A DNA stretch of 33,056 nucleotides, from NCBI RefSeq assembly GCF_001751245.1, contig NZ_LJGU01000127.1:534683-567738 (forward strand), in the 5' to 3' direction. The DNA is from Streptomyces oceani. Lineage in GTDB: Bacteria; Actinomycetota; Actinomycetes; Streptomycetales; Streptomycetaceae. How positions within the stretch are numbered: the first letter of the stretch is position 1; every line of letters begins with the position of its first letter. The position numbers and the translations under genes were made by a program. The notes beneath the pieces are model-generated. The model saw only the letters and a list, made by a program, of their open reading frames with translations. It had not been told where the DNA came from and made no database searches. Below, one piece after another: positions 22,611 through 31,014 of this stretch.

Positions 22611-24992
22611 ATGAGCGACTCGATGGACGACGACACGACAGGGCCCCCGCCGGCACAGTCGCCCGCCGCGGGCGGTTCCGGACGACGACGCACCGGCTGG
22701 CGACGGCTGATCCCGACCTGGCGTATCACGCTGGGCTCCGCCCTCTTCGTCGTACTGGTCCTGTCCGGTGGCCTGGTGGTCGGATATCTCCTGGTGGACA
22801 TCCCGGAGCCGAACAAGGCCGCGGCCGCCCAGAACAACGTGTACCTCTATTCCGACGGCACCCAGATCGCCCGGGACGGCGAGATCAACCGGGAGAACAT
22901 CCCGCTCCAACAGATTCCGAAGACCACCCAGCGCGCCGTGCTCGCGGCGGAGGACCGGGAGTTCTACAACGAGTCCGCCGTCGACCTCACCGCCATGGCC
23001 CGCGCCGGCTGGAACATGCTCACCGGCGGCGACAAGCAGTCCGGGTCCACCATCACCCAGCAGTACGTCAAGAACTACTACCTGACCCAGGACCAGACGC
23101 TCACCCGCAAGGCCAAGGAATTCTTCATCGCGCTGAAGCTGGACAACGAGGTCAGCAAGGACGAGATTCTCAGCGGCTATCTCAACACCAGCTACTTCGG
23201 CCGCAATGCCTACGGCATCCAGGCGGCGGCGCACGCGTACTACGGCAAGTCGGCCAAGGAACTGACCACGGCGGAGAGCGCCTATCTCGCCGCCGTGGTC
23301 AACGCACCCAGTTCGTACGACACCGAGGTCGCCCCGGAGAACAAACCGCGCGCCATAGCCCGCTGGAACTACGTGCTGGACGGGATGGTCGAACAGGGCT
23401 GGCTCACGGAGACCAAGCGGCGGCAGATGGACTTCCCGGAGCCCGGGCCGATCAAGCCGCCGAACGCGCTCTCCGGCCAGCGCGGCTATCTCGTCGAGGC
23501 GGTCAAGAACTACCTCACGGAAAACGACATCATCGACGAGCAGCGGTTGCGCGCCGGTGGTTTCCGTATCACCACCACCATCGACAAGGAGCAACAGCAG
23601 CACCTCGTGGACGCGGTGGACGAGCAGCTCATGTCGCAGCTCAGCGACGACCGCGAGGTGGACTCGTACGTCCGGGCGGGCGGCAGCTCCATCGACCCGA
23701 AGAGCGGCGAGGTGCGGGCGCTGTACGGCGGCAAGGACTTCGTCCAGCAGTACGTCAACAACGCCACCCGCCGCGACTACCAGGTCGGCTCCACCTTCAA
23801 GCCGTTCATCTTCACCTCCGCCCTGGCCAACAACTCCACCACCCAGAGCGGCGAGCCCATCCACTCGGACACCGTCTACGACGGCACGAGCGGACGCGAG
23901 GTGATCAGCGACGGTCAGCCCACGGACTACTCCCCGGACAACGAGGACCACAAGGACTACGGCCGGATTCCCGTGAGCACCGCCATGGACAAGTCGGTGA
24001 ACGCCGTCTTCGCCCAGATGGGAGTCGACGTCGGCCCGCAGAAGGTCAAGGACACCGCCATCGACCTGGGCCTCCCCAAGGAGACCCCGAACATGCCCGC
24101 GGACGGCTCGATCGCGCTCGGCGTCTCCACCGCCTCCACCCTGGACATGGCCGAGGCATACGCCACCCTCGCCCGGCACGGCTCCCAGCGTGATCACACG
24201 CTGGTCAAGAAGGCCACCCGCGGCGGCGAGGTGATCAAGCTGCCCGAGCGGGAGGCGGAACGCGCCGTGCCACGTGAGGCGGCGGACGCGACCACCGCCA
24301 TGCTGAAGGGTGTCGTCGAGCAGGGCACCGGCACGGCCGCGCAGTCCGCCGGACGGCCCGCGGCCGGCAAGACCGGCACGGCCGAGGAGGACCGTGCCGC
24401 CTGGTTCGCCGGCTACACCCCGGACATGGCGACGGTGATCAGCGTGATGGGTCAGAACCCCGAGGGCGGGCACGAGCCGCTCTACGGCGCGGCCGGCCTG
24501 CCCCGGATCAACGGTGGTGGCTTTCCCGCGGAGATCTGGGGCGCGTACACCGCGGCGGCCCTGGAGGGTGAGCCCGTCAAGGAGTTCGACCTCGATGTCA
24601 GCCCCTCGGAACCAACCGTCCCCCCGTCCGCGCCGCCCACCGAGGCGCCCTCGGACACGCCGCCCGACAGTGGGGAACCGCCGCCTGGGCCGCCCACCGA
24701 CGAGGAGCCCAGCATTCCGGAGGAGCCCAGCCCGCCGGACGAGCCCACCGAGGAGCCCAGTGGTCCGGGCATCCCGCCCACCGGCGGCATGGAGGGCGGC
24801 ACGACGGACGGCCCCACCGGTGGCACGGACGGCGGCACCATAGGCGGGCCGGGCGGCGACACCGGTACGGGCGGCACCGACGGCGGTACGGACGGGGGCA
24901 CCACAGGCGGGCCCGGCGGAAACACCAACGGCACCGGCGGCACCACGACGGGCATCGACGGCGGCACCACGATGGGACGGCGCGGCAGCTGA
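22611..24992 (+). CDS. Class A penicillin-binding protein (transglycosylase/transpeptidase)
   Basis: Bifunctional peptidoglycan synthase of 793 aa. ATG 22611 has GAGGAG ten bases upstream; the open frame reaches back to 22431 without conserved sequence. There is a short cytoplasmic N-terminus and one membrane span (about 38-62). The GT51 transglycosylase (about 90-270) has catalytic Glu114 in AAEDREFYN, then SGSTITQQYVKNYYL and YFGRNAYGIQAAAHAYYG. The transpeptidase (about 355-640) has SxxK at Ser394/Lys397 (GSTFKPF), SVN at 462-464 and KTGTA from Lys587. From about residue 664 a 130-residue tail follows, first Pro/Glu/Ser-rich and then Gly/Thr/Asp-rich, almost certainly disordered and extracellular. 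It should polymerise and cross-link cell-wall glycan at growth or sporulation sites. Confidence 0.93.
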   Translation: MSDSMDDDTTGPPPAQSPAAGGSGRRRTGWRRLIPTWRITLGSALFVVLVLSGGLVVGYLLVDIPEPNKAAAAQNNVYLYSDGTQIARDGEINRENIPLQQIPKTTQRAVLAAEDREFYNESAVDLTAMARAGWNMLTGGDKQSGSTITQQYVKNYYLTQDQTLTRKAKEFFIALKLDNEVSKDEILSGYLNTSYFGRNAYGIQAAAHAYYGKSAKELTTAESAYLAAVVNAPSSYDTEVAPENKPRAIARWNYVLDGMVEQGWLTETKRRQMDFPEPGPIKPPNALSGQRGYLVEAVKNYLTENDIIDEQRLRAGGFRITTTIDKEQQQHLVDAVDEQLMSQLSDDREVDSYVRAGGSSIDPKSGEVRALYGGKDFVQQYVNNATRRDYQVGSTFKPFIFTSALANNSTTQSGEPIHSDTVYDGTSGREVISDGQPTDYSPDNEDHKDYGRIPVSTAMDKSVNAVFAQMGVDVGPQKVKDTAIDLGLPKETPNMPADGSIALGVSTASTLDMAEAYATLARHGSQRDHTLVKKATRGGEVIKLPEREAERAVPREAADATTAMLKGVVEQGTGTAAQSAGRPAAGKTGTAEEDRAAWFAGYTPDMATVISVMGQNPEGGHEPLYGAAGLPRINGGGFPAEIWGAYTAAALEGEPVKEFDLDVSPSEPTVPPSAPPTEAPSDTPPDSGEPPPGPPTDEEPSIPEEPSPPDEPTEEPSGPGIPPTGGMEGGTTDGPTGGTDGGTIGGPGGDTGTGGTDGGTDGGTTGGPGGNTNGTGGTTTGIDGGTTMGRRGS

Positions 24993-25096
24993 CCCCTGGG
25001 TCGCGTCGAGGGCCCGGCCGAGCCGGTCCGGGTTGGCCCGGCCGGCGGGTCAGGCCCGGCAGGTCAGGCCGAGAGGCTTTGCTACCCTTCAGGAGA

Positions 25097-25137
25097 CCCG
25101 ACGAGACGCGCCGTACCGGGCCGAGAAAAGACGACGC
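25097..25137 (+). ncRNA. Guanidine-III riboswitch (ykkC-III)
   Basis: The 41-base segment closely follows the known guanidine-III aptamer. P1 pairs CCCG (25097-25100) with CGGG (25117-25120). The pseudoknot pairs GCGCCGT (25108-25114) with ACGACGC (25131-25137), with one C-A mismatch. The conserved GACGAG and AAGACG elements are present. It ends about 20 bases before the GGAGG box (25158-25162) of an SMR transporter gene, so guanidinium binding probably controls translation initiation. Match made by eye to the class consensus. Confidence 0.85.
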
Positions 25138-25170
25138 ACCCCGCAAGTGCTCACTCACGGAGGTGCCGTC

Positions 25171-25491
25171 ATGGCCTGGATTCTGCTCACCATAGCCGGT
25201 CTGCTCGAGGTCGGCTGGGCGATCGGACTCAAGTTCACCGAGGGTTTCACCCGCCTGTGGCCCAGCGTCTTCACCGTCCTCGGCTTCGCCTCCAGCATGT
25301 ACCTGCTCGCGCTCGCCACCCGTACGCTGCCGATCGGCACCGCGTACGGCGTGTGGGTCGGCATCGGCGCGGTCGGCGCGGCGGTCATCGGCATGCTGGT
25401 GCTCAACGAGCCCGCCACCGCCGCGCGGATCTTCTTCATCTGCCTGCTGCTGGTCGCGCTCGTCGGGCTCAAGATGACCTCCGGTCACTGA
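25171..25491 (+). CDS. sugE: SMR-family guanidinium exporter (Gdx/SugE type)
   Basis: Small multidrug resistance family membrane protein, 106 aa with four transmembrane helices. It works as a dual-topology dimer, exchanging protons for substrate. ATG 25171 has GGAGG at 25158-25162; in-frame sequence upstream belongs to the leader. The substrate Glu is in GLLEVGWAIGLKFTEGF (TM1), and TM2-TM4 contain VLGFASSMYLLALA, PIGTAYGVWVGIGAVGA and RIFFICLLLVALVGLK. The WAIGLK motif and the guanidine-III riboswitch just upstream both point to the Gdx (guanidinium export) branch rather than the promiscuous quaternary-ammonium branch. Confidence 0.92.
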   Translation: MAWILLTIAGLLEVGWAIGLKFTEGFTRLWPSVFTVLGFASSMYLLALATRTLPIGTAYGVWVGIGAVGAAVIGMLVLNEPATAARIFFICLLLVALVGLKMTSGH

Positions 25492-25588
25492 GCCGACGCC
25501 AGGGCTCGGAAGGCCGACGGGCCCCACCGTTTCGGATACCCGGAGGCGTCCAAGGGTCCCCGGAGGCGCCGAGGGTGTCCAGCGACGT

Positions 25589-25948
25589 CTAGAGGTACAG
25601 GCCCGTCGAGTCCTCCGAGCCCTGCAGTCGCTCCGCCGCCACCGCGTGCAGGTCCCGCTCCCGCATGAGGACGTACGCGACACCCCGCACCTCGACCTCG
25701 GCCGTCTCCTCGGGGTCGAACAGCACCCGGTCCGCCGGCTCCACGGTGCGTACGTTCTGCCCGACCGCGACCACCTCGGCCCAGGCCAGCCGGCGCCCGA
25801 CCGCGGCGGTCGCCGGGATGACGATGCCGCCGGAGGACCGCCGCTCGCCGTCCGGGGTGTCCGTACGCACCAGCACCCGGTCGTGCAGCATCCGGATCGG
25901 CAGCTTGTCGTGCGGGGGCGAATCACGCGCGGGGGTCTGAGAGCTCAC
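25589..25948 (-). CDS. GroES-like co-chaperonin family protein
   Basis: 119 aa from GTG 25948; the frame extends to 25975 but the conserved part begins later (LPIRMLHDRVLVRTD). The Cpn10 barrel motif is recognisable in RRSSGGIVIPATAAVGRRLA, WAEVVAVGQNVRTVEPADRV and VEVRGVAYVLMRERDLHAV. A C-terminal extension (ERLQGSEDSTGLYL) is absent from classical GroES. There is no groEL gene beside it, and it lacks parts of the usual mobile-loop sequence, so it is probably a divergent paralogue rather than the main GroES. Its role is unknown. It converges on the sugE-type gene. Confidence 0.8.
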   Translation of the reverse strand: MSSQTPARDSPPHDKLPIRMLHDRVLVRTDTPDGERRSSGGIVIPATAAVGRRLAWAEVVAVGQNVRTVEPADRVLFDPEETAEVEVRGVAYVLMRERDLHAVAAERLQGSEDSTGLYL

Positions 25949-26061
25949 CGCACGACCGTATCTCAGCCCGGCCACCAGGCGGACCGCGGCGGGAGCGGAA
26001 CGGCGTCCCGCGTACGGCCGGGTAAACCGGGTCAGCCGGGAGCGCGCCCCGGCCCGGGGTG

Positions 26062-26385
26062 TCAGCCGCGCCGCCGCCGTGCGCTGAGCAGCGCCACGCC
26101 GCCGACCGCCACCACGGCCACCGCCGCCAGCGGCACGACCCGGTCCATCCGCACGGCGCCGCTCTCGTCGACGAACCGCGCCCGTGCGTCCGAGACCGCG
26201 CCGTTGGCCGAGACGTACGCCCGGCCCAGGGTCCGGTCCACGCTCGCGGCGACCCGGGCCTTGGCATCTCCCATGATCGTCTTGGGGTGCACCCGGACGG
26301 CGATCTCATCCAGCGCTACGGCGAGTTCCTGCCGCCTGCGGACGATGTCCGCCTCGATGTCCACGGGAGTCCTGGCATCCGACAC
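26062..26385 (-). CDS. DUF3618 family membrane protein
   Basis: 107 aa from GTG 26385, with GGAGG six bases upstream. The N-terminus TPVDIEADIVRRRQELAVAL is the DUF3618 signature. A helical middle follows, then one C-terminal membrane span (PLAAVAVVAVGGVALLSA) ending in RRRRG. Its function is unknown. It lies upstream of, and in the same direction as, the GroES-like gene, and is divergent from the bcp gene; the 175-bp spacer must carry both promoters. Confidence 0.82.
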   Translation of the reverse strand: MSDARTPVDIEADIVRRRQELAVALDEIAVRVHPKTIMGDAKARVAASVDRTLGRAYVSANGAVSDARARFVDESGAVRMDRVVPLAAVAVVAVGGVALLSARRRRG

Positions 26386-26560
26386 CGCGCGCCTCCGTCA
26401 CTGTTCCGCGTCATCCTGCGATCTGGGGCTGGTTCTGGGTCCAACCGCTGCACAGTCTGTCAGCTCGGGCCCTCTCGTGTGCCACGGCACCCCCGAGAGA
26501 GCGGTCCGCCGGGGCCCGTAGGCTCGATCCCTACCGCCCGATCACCCCTCAGGAGCGATG

Positions 26561-27028
26561 ATGAGCGAACGACTGACACCCGGCGACACCGCGCCGGCCT
26601 TCACCCTGCCCGACGCCGACGGCGAGCCGGTCTCGCTGTCCGGTTACGCCGGGCGGAAGGTCATCGTCTACTTCTACCCCGCCGCGCTGACGCCGGGCTG
26701 CACCAAGCAGGCATGCGACTTCACCGACAACATCGAGCTGCTCGCCAAGGCGGGTTACGCCGTCGTGGGCGTCTCGCCGGACAAGCCGGAGAAGCTCGCG
26801 AAGTTCCGGCAGCGGGAGAACCTCGACATCACGCTCGTCAGTGACCCCGACAAGGGGGTCATGACGGAGTACGGCGCCTTCGGCGAGAAGAAGCTGTACG
26901 GCAAGACGGTGACGGGCGTCATCCGTTCGACCGTCGTGGTGGACGAGCAGGGCACGGTCGAACGCGCCCTGTACAACGTCAAGGCGACCGGCCATGTCGC
27001 CAAGCTCATCCGGGATCTGGACATCTGA
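26561..27028 (+). CDS. bcp: Thioredoxin-dependent peroxiredoxin, BCP family
   Basis: Cytoplasmic thiol peroxidase that reduces H2O2 and organic hydroperoxides with thioredoxin; about 155 aa. Two adjacent ATGs (26558, 26561) follow AGGAG at 26551-26555; the second has the better five-base spacing. The 2-Cys PrxQ/BCP signature is TPGCTKQACDF, with peroxidatic and resolving cysteines five residues apart (Cys47 and Cys52 from 26561). Other family landmarks: GDTAPAFTLPDADGEPVSLS, VGVSPDKPEKLAKF and LVSDPDKGVMTEYGAFGEKK. The protein is complete and single-domain. Confidence 0.94.
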   Translation: MSERLTPGDTAPAFTLPDADGEPVSLSGYAGRKVIVYFYPAALTPGCTKQACDFTDNIELLAKAGYAVVGVSPDKPEKLAKFRQRENLDITLVSDPDKGVMTEYGAFGEKKLYGKTVTGVIRSTVVVDEQGTVERALYNVKATGHVAKLIRDLDI

Positions 27029-27141
27029 CTCCGCTCGCGGGCGAGCTCGCGGCCAGTACGCCTGGCGGCCTCACGGCACGGAATCACCGTACGGGTGGGC
27101 CCACCCTGATTCGGGAGCCTCGTTCGCGGTACACATCTGCC

Positions 27142-28677
27142 ATGCAGAGCGAGGCCCCCGACCCGGCCGCATTCAACAGGCACCGCAATCTGTTCCGAGC
27201 CGTCCAACGCCGTCTCCAGCCCAAGGTCCGCCGTAGCGACATCACCGTCACCGACGAACGGACCGTCAAACGCGCCGTCACGGCGGCGGCAATCGGCAAC
27301 GCGATGGAATGGTTCGACTTCGGCATCTACGCCTATCTCGCCGTCACCATCGGCAAGGTCTTCTACTCCGGCGCGAGCGACGGCGTGCAGACCCTCGCGT
27401 CCTTCGGCACCTTCGCCGTGTCCTTCCTCGTACGCCCCCTCGGCGGCCTCTTCTTCGGGCCGCTCGGCGACCGGGTCGGCCGGAAGAAGGTCCTCGCTCT
27501 CACCATGATGCTGATGGCCGCCGGCACCTTCGCCATCGGGCTCATCCCCAGCTACGCGGCCATCGGCGTCTGGGCGCCGATCCTGCTGATCGTGTGCCGC
27601 CTCGTACAGGGCTTCTCCACCGGAGGCGAGTACGGCGGCGCCGCCACCTTCATCGCCGAGTACTCCCCGGACAAGCGCCGTGGCTTCTACGGCAGCTTCC
27701 TGGAGCTCGGCACTCTCTCCGGCTACACGATGGCGGCCGGCATCGTACTGATCCTCAGCACGCTGCTGGGCGACGCCGGCATGGAGTCCTGGGGATGGCG
27801 GGTGCCGTTCCTCGTCGGTGGGCCGATCGGGGTCATCGGTCTGTACCTCCGAGTGAAGCTCGACGAGACTCCGGCGTTCAAGAAGCAGGAGGCCGAGCGG
27901 ACGCAACCACGTCGTCCGGAGGCCCGCGGCGACCGGGAGTCGACGTCCCAAACGGCCGAGGGCGAGGGCCCCCACCTGTCCGAGGAGGTGCCGCAGAAGG
28001 AGCTGAAGGAGATCTTCGGCACGCACTGGCGCACCATGCTGCAGTGCATCGGTTTGGTGGCGGCGTACAACGTCGGCCACTACATGCTGCTGACCTACAT
28101 GCCGACGTACGTGAAGGAGAACCTCGGCCGGGAGGAGTCGCTGGAACTGGTCTCCGCGATCATCACCATGCTCGCGATGATGACGGTCATCATCCAGATC
28201 GGGCGCCGTAGTGACCGGGTGGGCCGGAAACCGATCCTGATGACCGGAATGATCGGCTTCCTGGTGGTCACCATGCCCGCGTTCCTGCTCTTCCAGCTGG
28301 GCGGCAACCTCACCATCCTGCTCGGGATGCTCCTGATCGGGGCGTGCCTGGTCTGTCTGCTCGGCACCATGTCCGCCACGCTGCCCGCGCTGTTCTCCAC
28401 GGAGGTGCGCTACGGCTCGCTGGCGATCGGCTACAACCTCTCCGCCTCCCTCTTCGGCGGTACGACCCCGCTGGTGATGGAGGCGCTCGTGGACGCCACG
28501 GGCAGCAGCCTGGCACCCGCCTTCTACACGTCCGGGTTCGCCGTCATCGGGATCATCTCGGTCGCCAGCCTCCGGGAGACGGCCCGTAAGCCGCTGGACG
28601 GTTCGCCGCCGTCCGTCGCCACGCAGGCGGAGGCGGAGGAGCTGGCCCGGGAACAGGCGCCCACACCCAGGTTCTGA
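27142..28677 (+). CDS. MFS transporter, metabolite:H+ symporter (ProP-like) family
   Basis: Integral membrane carrier of 511 aa with about 12 spans. ATG 27142 lacks a clear ribosome site, so the start is tentative; the first 45 residues are basic and hydrophilic. Family motifs: AIGNAMEWFDFGIYAYLA in TM1, the loop 2-3 motif GDRVGRKKV, RLVQGFSTGGEYGGAATF, and the second-half copy GRRSDRVGRKPI. A charged cytoplasmic loop of about 50 residues (KKQEAERTQPRRPEARGDRE onward) sits between the halves. The MHS family includes the osmoprotectant carrier ProP, citrate and shikimate transporters; similarity is greatest to the ProP-like group by eye. With ehu in the window, compatible-solute import is attractive but unproven. 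Confidence 0.88.
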   Translation: MQSEAPDPAAFNRHRNLFRAVQRRLQPKVRRSDITVTDERTVKRAVTAAAIGNAMEWFDFGIYAYLAVTIGKVFYSGASDGVQTLASFGTFAVSFLVRPLGGLFFGPLGDRVGRKKVLALTMMLMAAGTFAIGLIPSYAAIGVWAPILLIVCRLVQGFSTGGEYGGAATFIAEYSPDKRRGFYGSFLELGTLSGYTMAAGIVLILSTLLGDAGMESWGWRVPFLVGGPIGVIGLYLRVKLDETPAFKKQEAERTQPRRPEARGDRESTSQTAEGEGPHLSEEVPQKELKEIFGTHWRTMLQCIGLVAAYNVGHYMLLTYMPTYVKENLGREESLELVSAIITMLAMMTVIIQIGRRSDRVGRKPILMTGMIGFLVVTMPAFLLFQLGGNLTILLGMLLIGACLVCLLGTMSATLPALFSTEVRYGSLAIGYNLSASLFGGTTPLVMEALVDATGSSLAPAFYTSGFAVIGIISVASLRETARKPLDGSPPSVATQAEAEELAREQAPTPRF

Positions 28678-28731
28678 GCGTTCCGATAGGCTCACCCGGC
28701 CGGCTGAGGACGGTTAGTATGGCGGCGGCAT

Positions 28732-28820
28732 GCGGCCGTGATGGAACAGGTAGACATGCCGGGTTTAGGTCCCGGTGGGGTTGATCCCCCGTGAGGGTTC
28801 GAATCCCTCCGGCCGCACCA
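28732..28820 (+). tRNA. tRNA-Leu(TAG)
   Basis: Class II tRNA with a long variable arm. The acceptor stem pairs GCGGCCG (28732-28738) with CGGCCGC (28810-28816); discriminator A28817, and CCA is encoded (28818-28820). The anticodon stem CCGGG/CCCGG encloses TTTAGGT, giving anticodon TAG, which reads CUA leucine codons, rare in this GC-rich genome. The variable arm is formed by GGGG/CCCC pairing, and the T-arm has GGTTCGAATCC. A TAGTAT box at 28715-28720 is a good -10. Confidence 0.96.
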
Positions 28821-28890
28821 CGCGAGTTCGTGGGTCGGGCGCGGTCGTGTGCCGGCTCGGCCCCGTACGGACGCGGTTACCCGCGGCGGC

Positions 28891-29511
28891 TCAGTCCAGC
28901 AGCTCGCGCAGATGCGGCACGAGCGCGCGGAAGGCACGGCCACGGTGGCTGATGGCGTTCTTCTCCTCCGCACTCAACTCCGCGCAGGTGCGCCCCCGTA
29001 CGAACTCCGGCGAACCATCCGGCTGCAGGATCGGGTCGTAGCCGAATCCGCCGTCCCCGGCCGGAGAGTGCCGCAGCGTGCCGGTGAGCCGCCCCTCCGC
29101 GACGCGCTCTGTCCCGTCCGGCAGGGCGAGTGCGGCGGCGCAGGCGAAGTGGGCGGCGCGGTGCGCGTCGTCGATGTTCGCGAGCTGGCCCAGCAACAGG
29201 TCCAGGTTCGCCCGGTCGTCCCCGTGCCGGCCCGCCCAGCGGGCGGAGAAGATGCCGGGGGCGCCGCCCAGTACGTCCACGCAGAGCCCGGAGTCGTCCG
29301 CGATCGCCGGGAGACCGGTCGCCGCCGCGAGGGCGCGCGCCTTCAGCAGAGCGTTCTCGGCGAAGGTCACGCCGGTCTCCCGGACGTCCGGCACCTCGGG
29401 GTAGGCGTCCGCTCCCACGAGTTCACGGTCGAGCGACTCCGCGCTGAGGACGGCACGGAGTTCGGTGACCTTGTGGGCGTTGCGGGTGGCGAGGATCAGG
29501 CGCTGGCTCAT
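28891..29511 (-). CDS. rdgB: Non-canonical purine NTP pyrophosphatase (RdgB/HAM1)
   Basis: Hydrolyses ITP, dITP and XTP to monophosphates plus pyrophosphate, keeping deaminated purines out of nucleic acids. 206 aa from ATG 29511; no strong ribosome site is visible. All HAM1 motifs are present: LILATRNAHKVTELR at the start, VTFAENALLKARALA, PAIADDSGLCVDVLGGAPGI with the metal-binding Asp pair, GGFGYDPIL and NAISHRGRAFRAL at the end. It lies downstream of rph in the same direction, the common actinobacterial pairing, but with a lipoprotein gene between them. Confidence 0.95.
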   Translation of the reverse strand: MSQRLILATRNAHKVTELRAVLSAESLDRELVGADAYPEVPDVRETGVTFAENALLKARALAAATGLPAIADDSGLCVDVLGGAPGIFSARWAGRHGDDRANLDLLLGQLANIDDAHRAAHFACAAALALPDGTERVAEGRLTGTLRHSPAGDGGFGYDPILQPDGSPEFVRGRTCAELSAEEKNAISHRGRAFRALVPHLRELLD

Positions 29512-29627
29512 GGCGCACGATTCTCGCAGGCGGCGGCTCGAGCCGGCTGGCTCGGGTACTCAAGCGCTCGGGCGTGCGAACGCCCGGGGGCCCGGTTCGC
29601 TCCCGGTCAACGGGGGGCGGCTTCCGG

Positions 29628-30011
29628 TCAACCCGGCTTGCAGACCTTTGTGATCTCGTCGGCGGCGTCCACCACGGGCCCCACGTCCGGGTCTCGGCCC
29701 TGGTCAAGGTCCTGGTGCACCGAGTCGACAGCCTTGTTCAGTTTGCCCACCGAGGCGCTGAGGTCGCCCTCGTCCGTCTCCTTCTCCAGCTTGTTGAGGT
29801 TCTTCTCGATCTGGTCCAGGGCGTCCCTGGCCGCGGCGGGGTCCTCGGACGAGCCTGAGACGGCCTCCTGTAGGTCGTTCACCGTCTCCGATATCGTCAC
29901 GGCGGTGTTGGCGCAGTCCAGCGCCTTGTCCAGGGCTCCGCAGCCGGCCGTGAGTCCGACCGTGAGCGTGACGGTGGCGGCGGCGGCTGTACTGACCAGG
30001 ATGCGACGCAC
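29628..30011 (-). CDS. Small predicted lipoprotein, unknown function
   Basis: 127 aa from GTG 30011, chosen because AAGGGA sits seven bases upstream; an in-frame ATG at 30041 would add ten residues but lacks a ribosome site. The N-terminus is basic, then a hydrophobic signal (LVSTAAAATVTLTVGLTAGC) with a lipobox-like LTAGC. The mature part has a second Cys (LDCANTAVTISETV), a charged, heptad-like helical region (about 70-110, with LDQIEKNLNKLEKETDEG) and a C-terminal Cys (ITKVCKPG). I recognise no named family. It sits between rph and rdgB, all on the minus strand. Secreted or membrane-attached helical protein is as far as the sequence supports. Confidence 0.7.
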   Translation of the reverse strand: MRRILVSTAAAATVTLTVGLTAGCGALDKALDCANTAVTISETVNDLQEAVSGSSEDPAAARDALDQIEKNLNKLEKETDEGDLSASVGKLNKAVDSVHQDLDQGRDPDVGPVVDAADEITKVCKPG

Positions 30012-30270
30012 GAGAAGGTCCCTTCGGATGCGGACGGACATACGGACGTGGAGCTGGGTGCCCGGTCAACTCCTCCCCGAGCACGGGCGGTTGCGCGTGC
30101 CGGGCCGACCGGGCCGCCGGACGGGCCGCACGGCGTGACGCGTGCGGCCCGCACTTCCTCAGACGCGTGGAGTGCGAGCAGAGTTGCCGGTGCGGGTCCG
30201 ACCGGACGCGCGGGCACCCCCACTCGCCCCGCCGAGCGCGCGTGCGGGCTTGACCGGCCTGATACCCCGC

Positions 30271-31014
30271 CTACTCGGCGGCAAGCGCCGCGCGTTGGGC
30301 GTCGTCCAGCCGCGCACAGCCCTGGACGGCCAGGTCCAGCAGCTCGTTCAGTTCCGTACGGGCGAACGGCACCCCCTCCGCCGTGCCCTGCACCTCGACG
30401 AAACGACCGTCGTCGGTGCAGACGACGTTCATGTCGGTCTCGGCCCGTACGTCCTCCTCGTAGCACAGGTCGAGCATCGGCACCCCGCCGATGATGCCGA
30501 CGCTGACCGCCGAGACCGCGCCGGTGAGCGGCTGCGCCTTGGCCCTGACGAGCTTCTTGCGCTGTGCCCAGTCGATGGCGTCAGCCAGCGCGGCGTACGC
30601 GCCGGTGATCGCGGCGGTACGGGTGCCCCCGTCGGCCTGCAGGACGTCGCAGTCCAGCACGATGGTGTTCTCGCCCAGAGCCTTGAAGTCCACGACCGCG
30701 CGCAGCGAGCGCCCGATGAGGCGGGAGATCTCGTGCGTCCGTCCGCCGATCTTGCCGCGTACGGCCTCCCGGTCGCCGCGGGTGTTGGTGGAGCGCGGCA
30801 GCATGGAGTACTCCGCGGTCACCCAGCCCGTACCGCTGCCCTTGCGCCAGCGTGGCACTCCCTCCGTGACGCTGGCGGTGCAGAGGACTCTGGTGTCACC
30901 GAAGGAGACCAGGACGGAGCCTTCGGCGTGCTTGCTCCAGCCGCGTTCGAGCGTGACGGGACGCAGCTGGTCTGGTGTCCGCCCGTCGATGCGGGGAACC
31001 TCGGATTCTGACAT
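30271..31014 (-). CDS. rph: RNase PH
   Basis: Phosphate-dependent 3' to 5' exoribonuclease that trims tRNA 3' ends; 247 aa from ATG 31014, the normal length. Sequence upstream in the frame (to 31128) is low-complexity and non-conserved. Characteristic stretches: [15 protein letters not shown] at the start, [39 protein letters not shown], the phosphate-binding [18 protein letters not shown], and [18 protein letters not shown] with the catalytic aspartates. It is the first of a minus-strand group with the small lipoprotein gene and rdgB. The two tRNA genes in the window are unrelated to this operon. Confidence 0.96.
   Translation of the reverse strand: MSESEVPRIDGRTPDQLRPVTLERGWSKHAEGSVLVSFGDTRVLCTASVTEGVPRWRKGSGTGWVTAEYSMLPRSTNTRGDREAVRGKIGGRTHEISRLIGRSLRAVVDFKALGENTIVLDCDVLQADGGTRTAAITGAYAALADAIDWAQRKKLVRAKAQPLTGAVSAVSVGIIGGVPMLDLCYEEDVRAETDMNVVCTDDGRFVEVQGTAEGVPFARTELNELLDLAVQGCARLDDAQRAALAAE

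Noticed and set aside
22341..24473. Long minus-strand open frame (710 codons) opposite the PBP gene
   Set aside because: Its translation is Val/Leu/Gly/Arg-rich with no motif, a usual antisense shadow in high-GC DNA, while the plus strand carries complete PBP motifs.
25541..25580. Two imperfect 20-bp repeats starting CGGAGGCG
   Set aside because: About two thirds identity in GC-rich spacer sequence is close to chance.
28732..28820. tRNA-Leu as bldA
   Set aside because: bldA has anticodon TAA (UUA codons); this one reads TAG.
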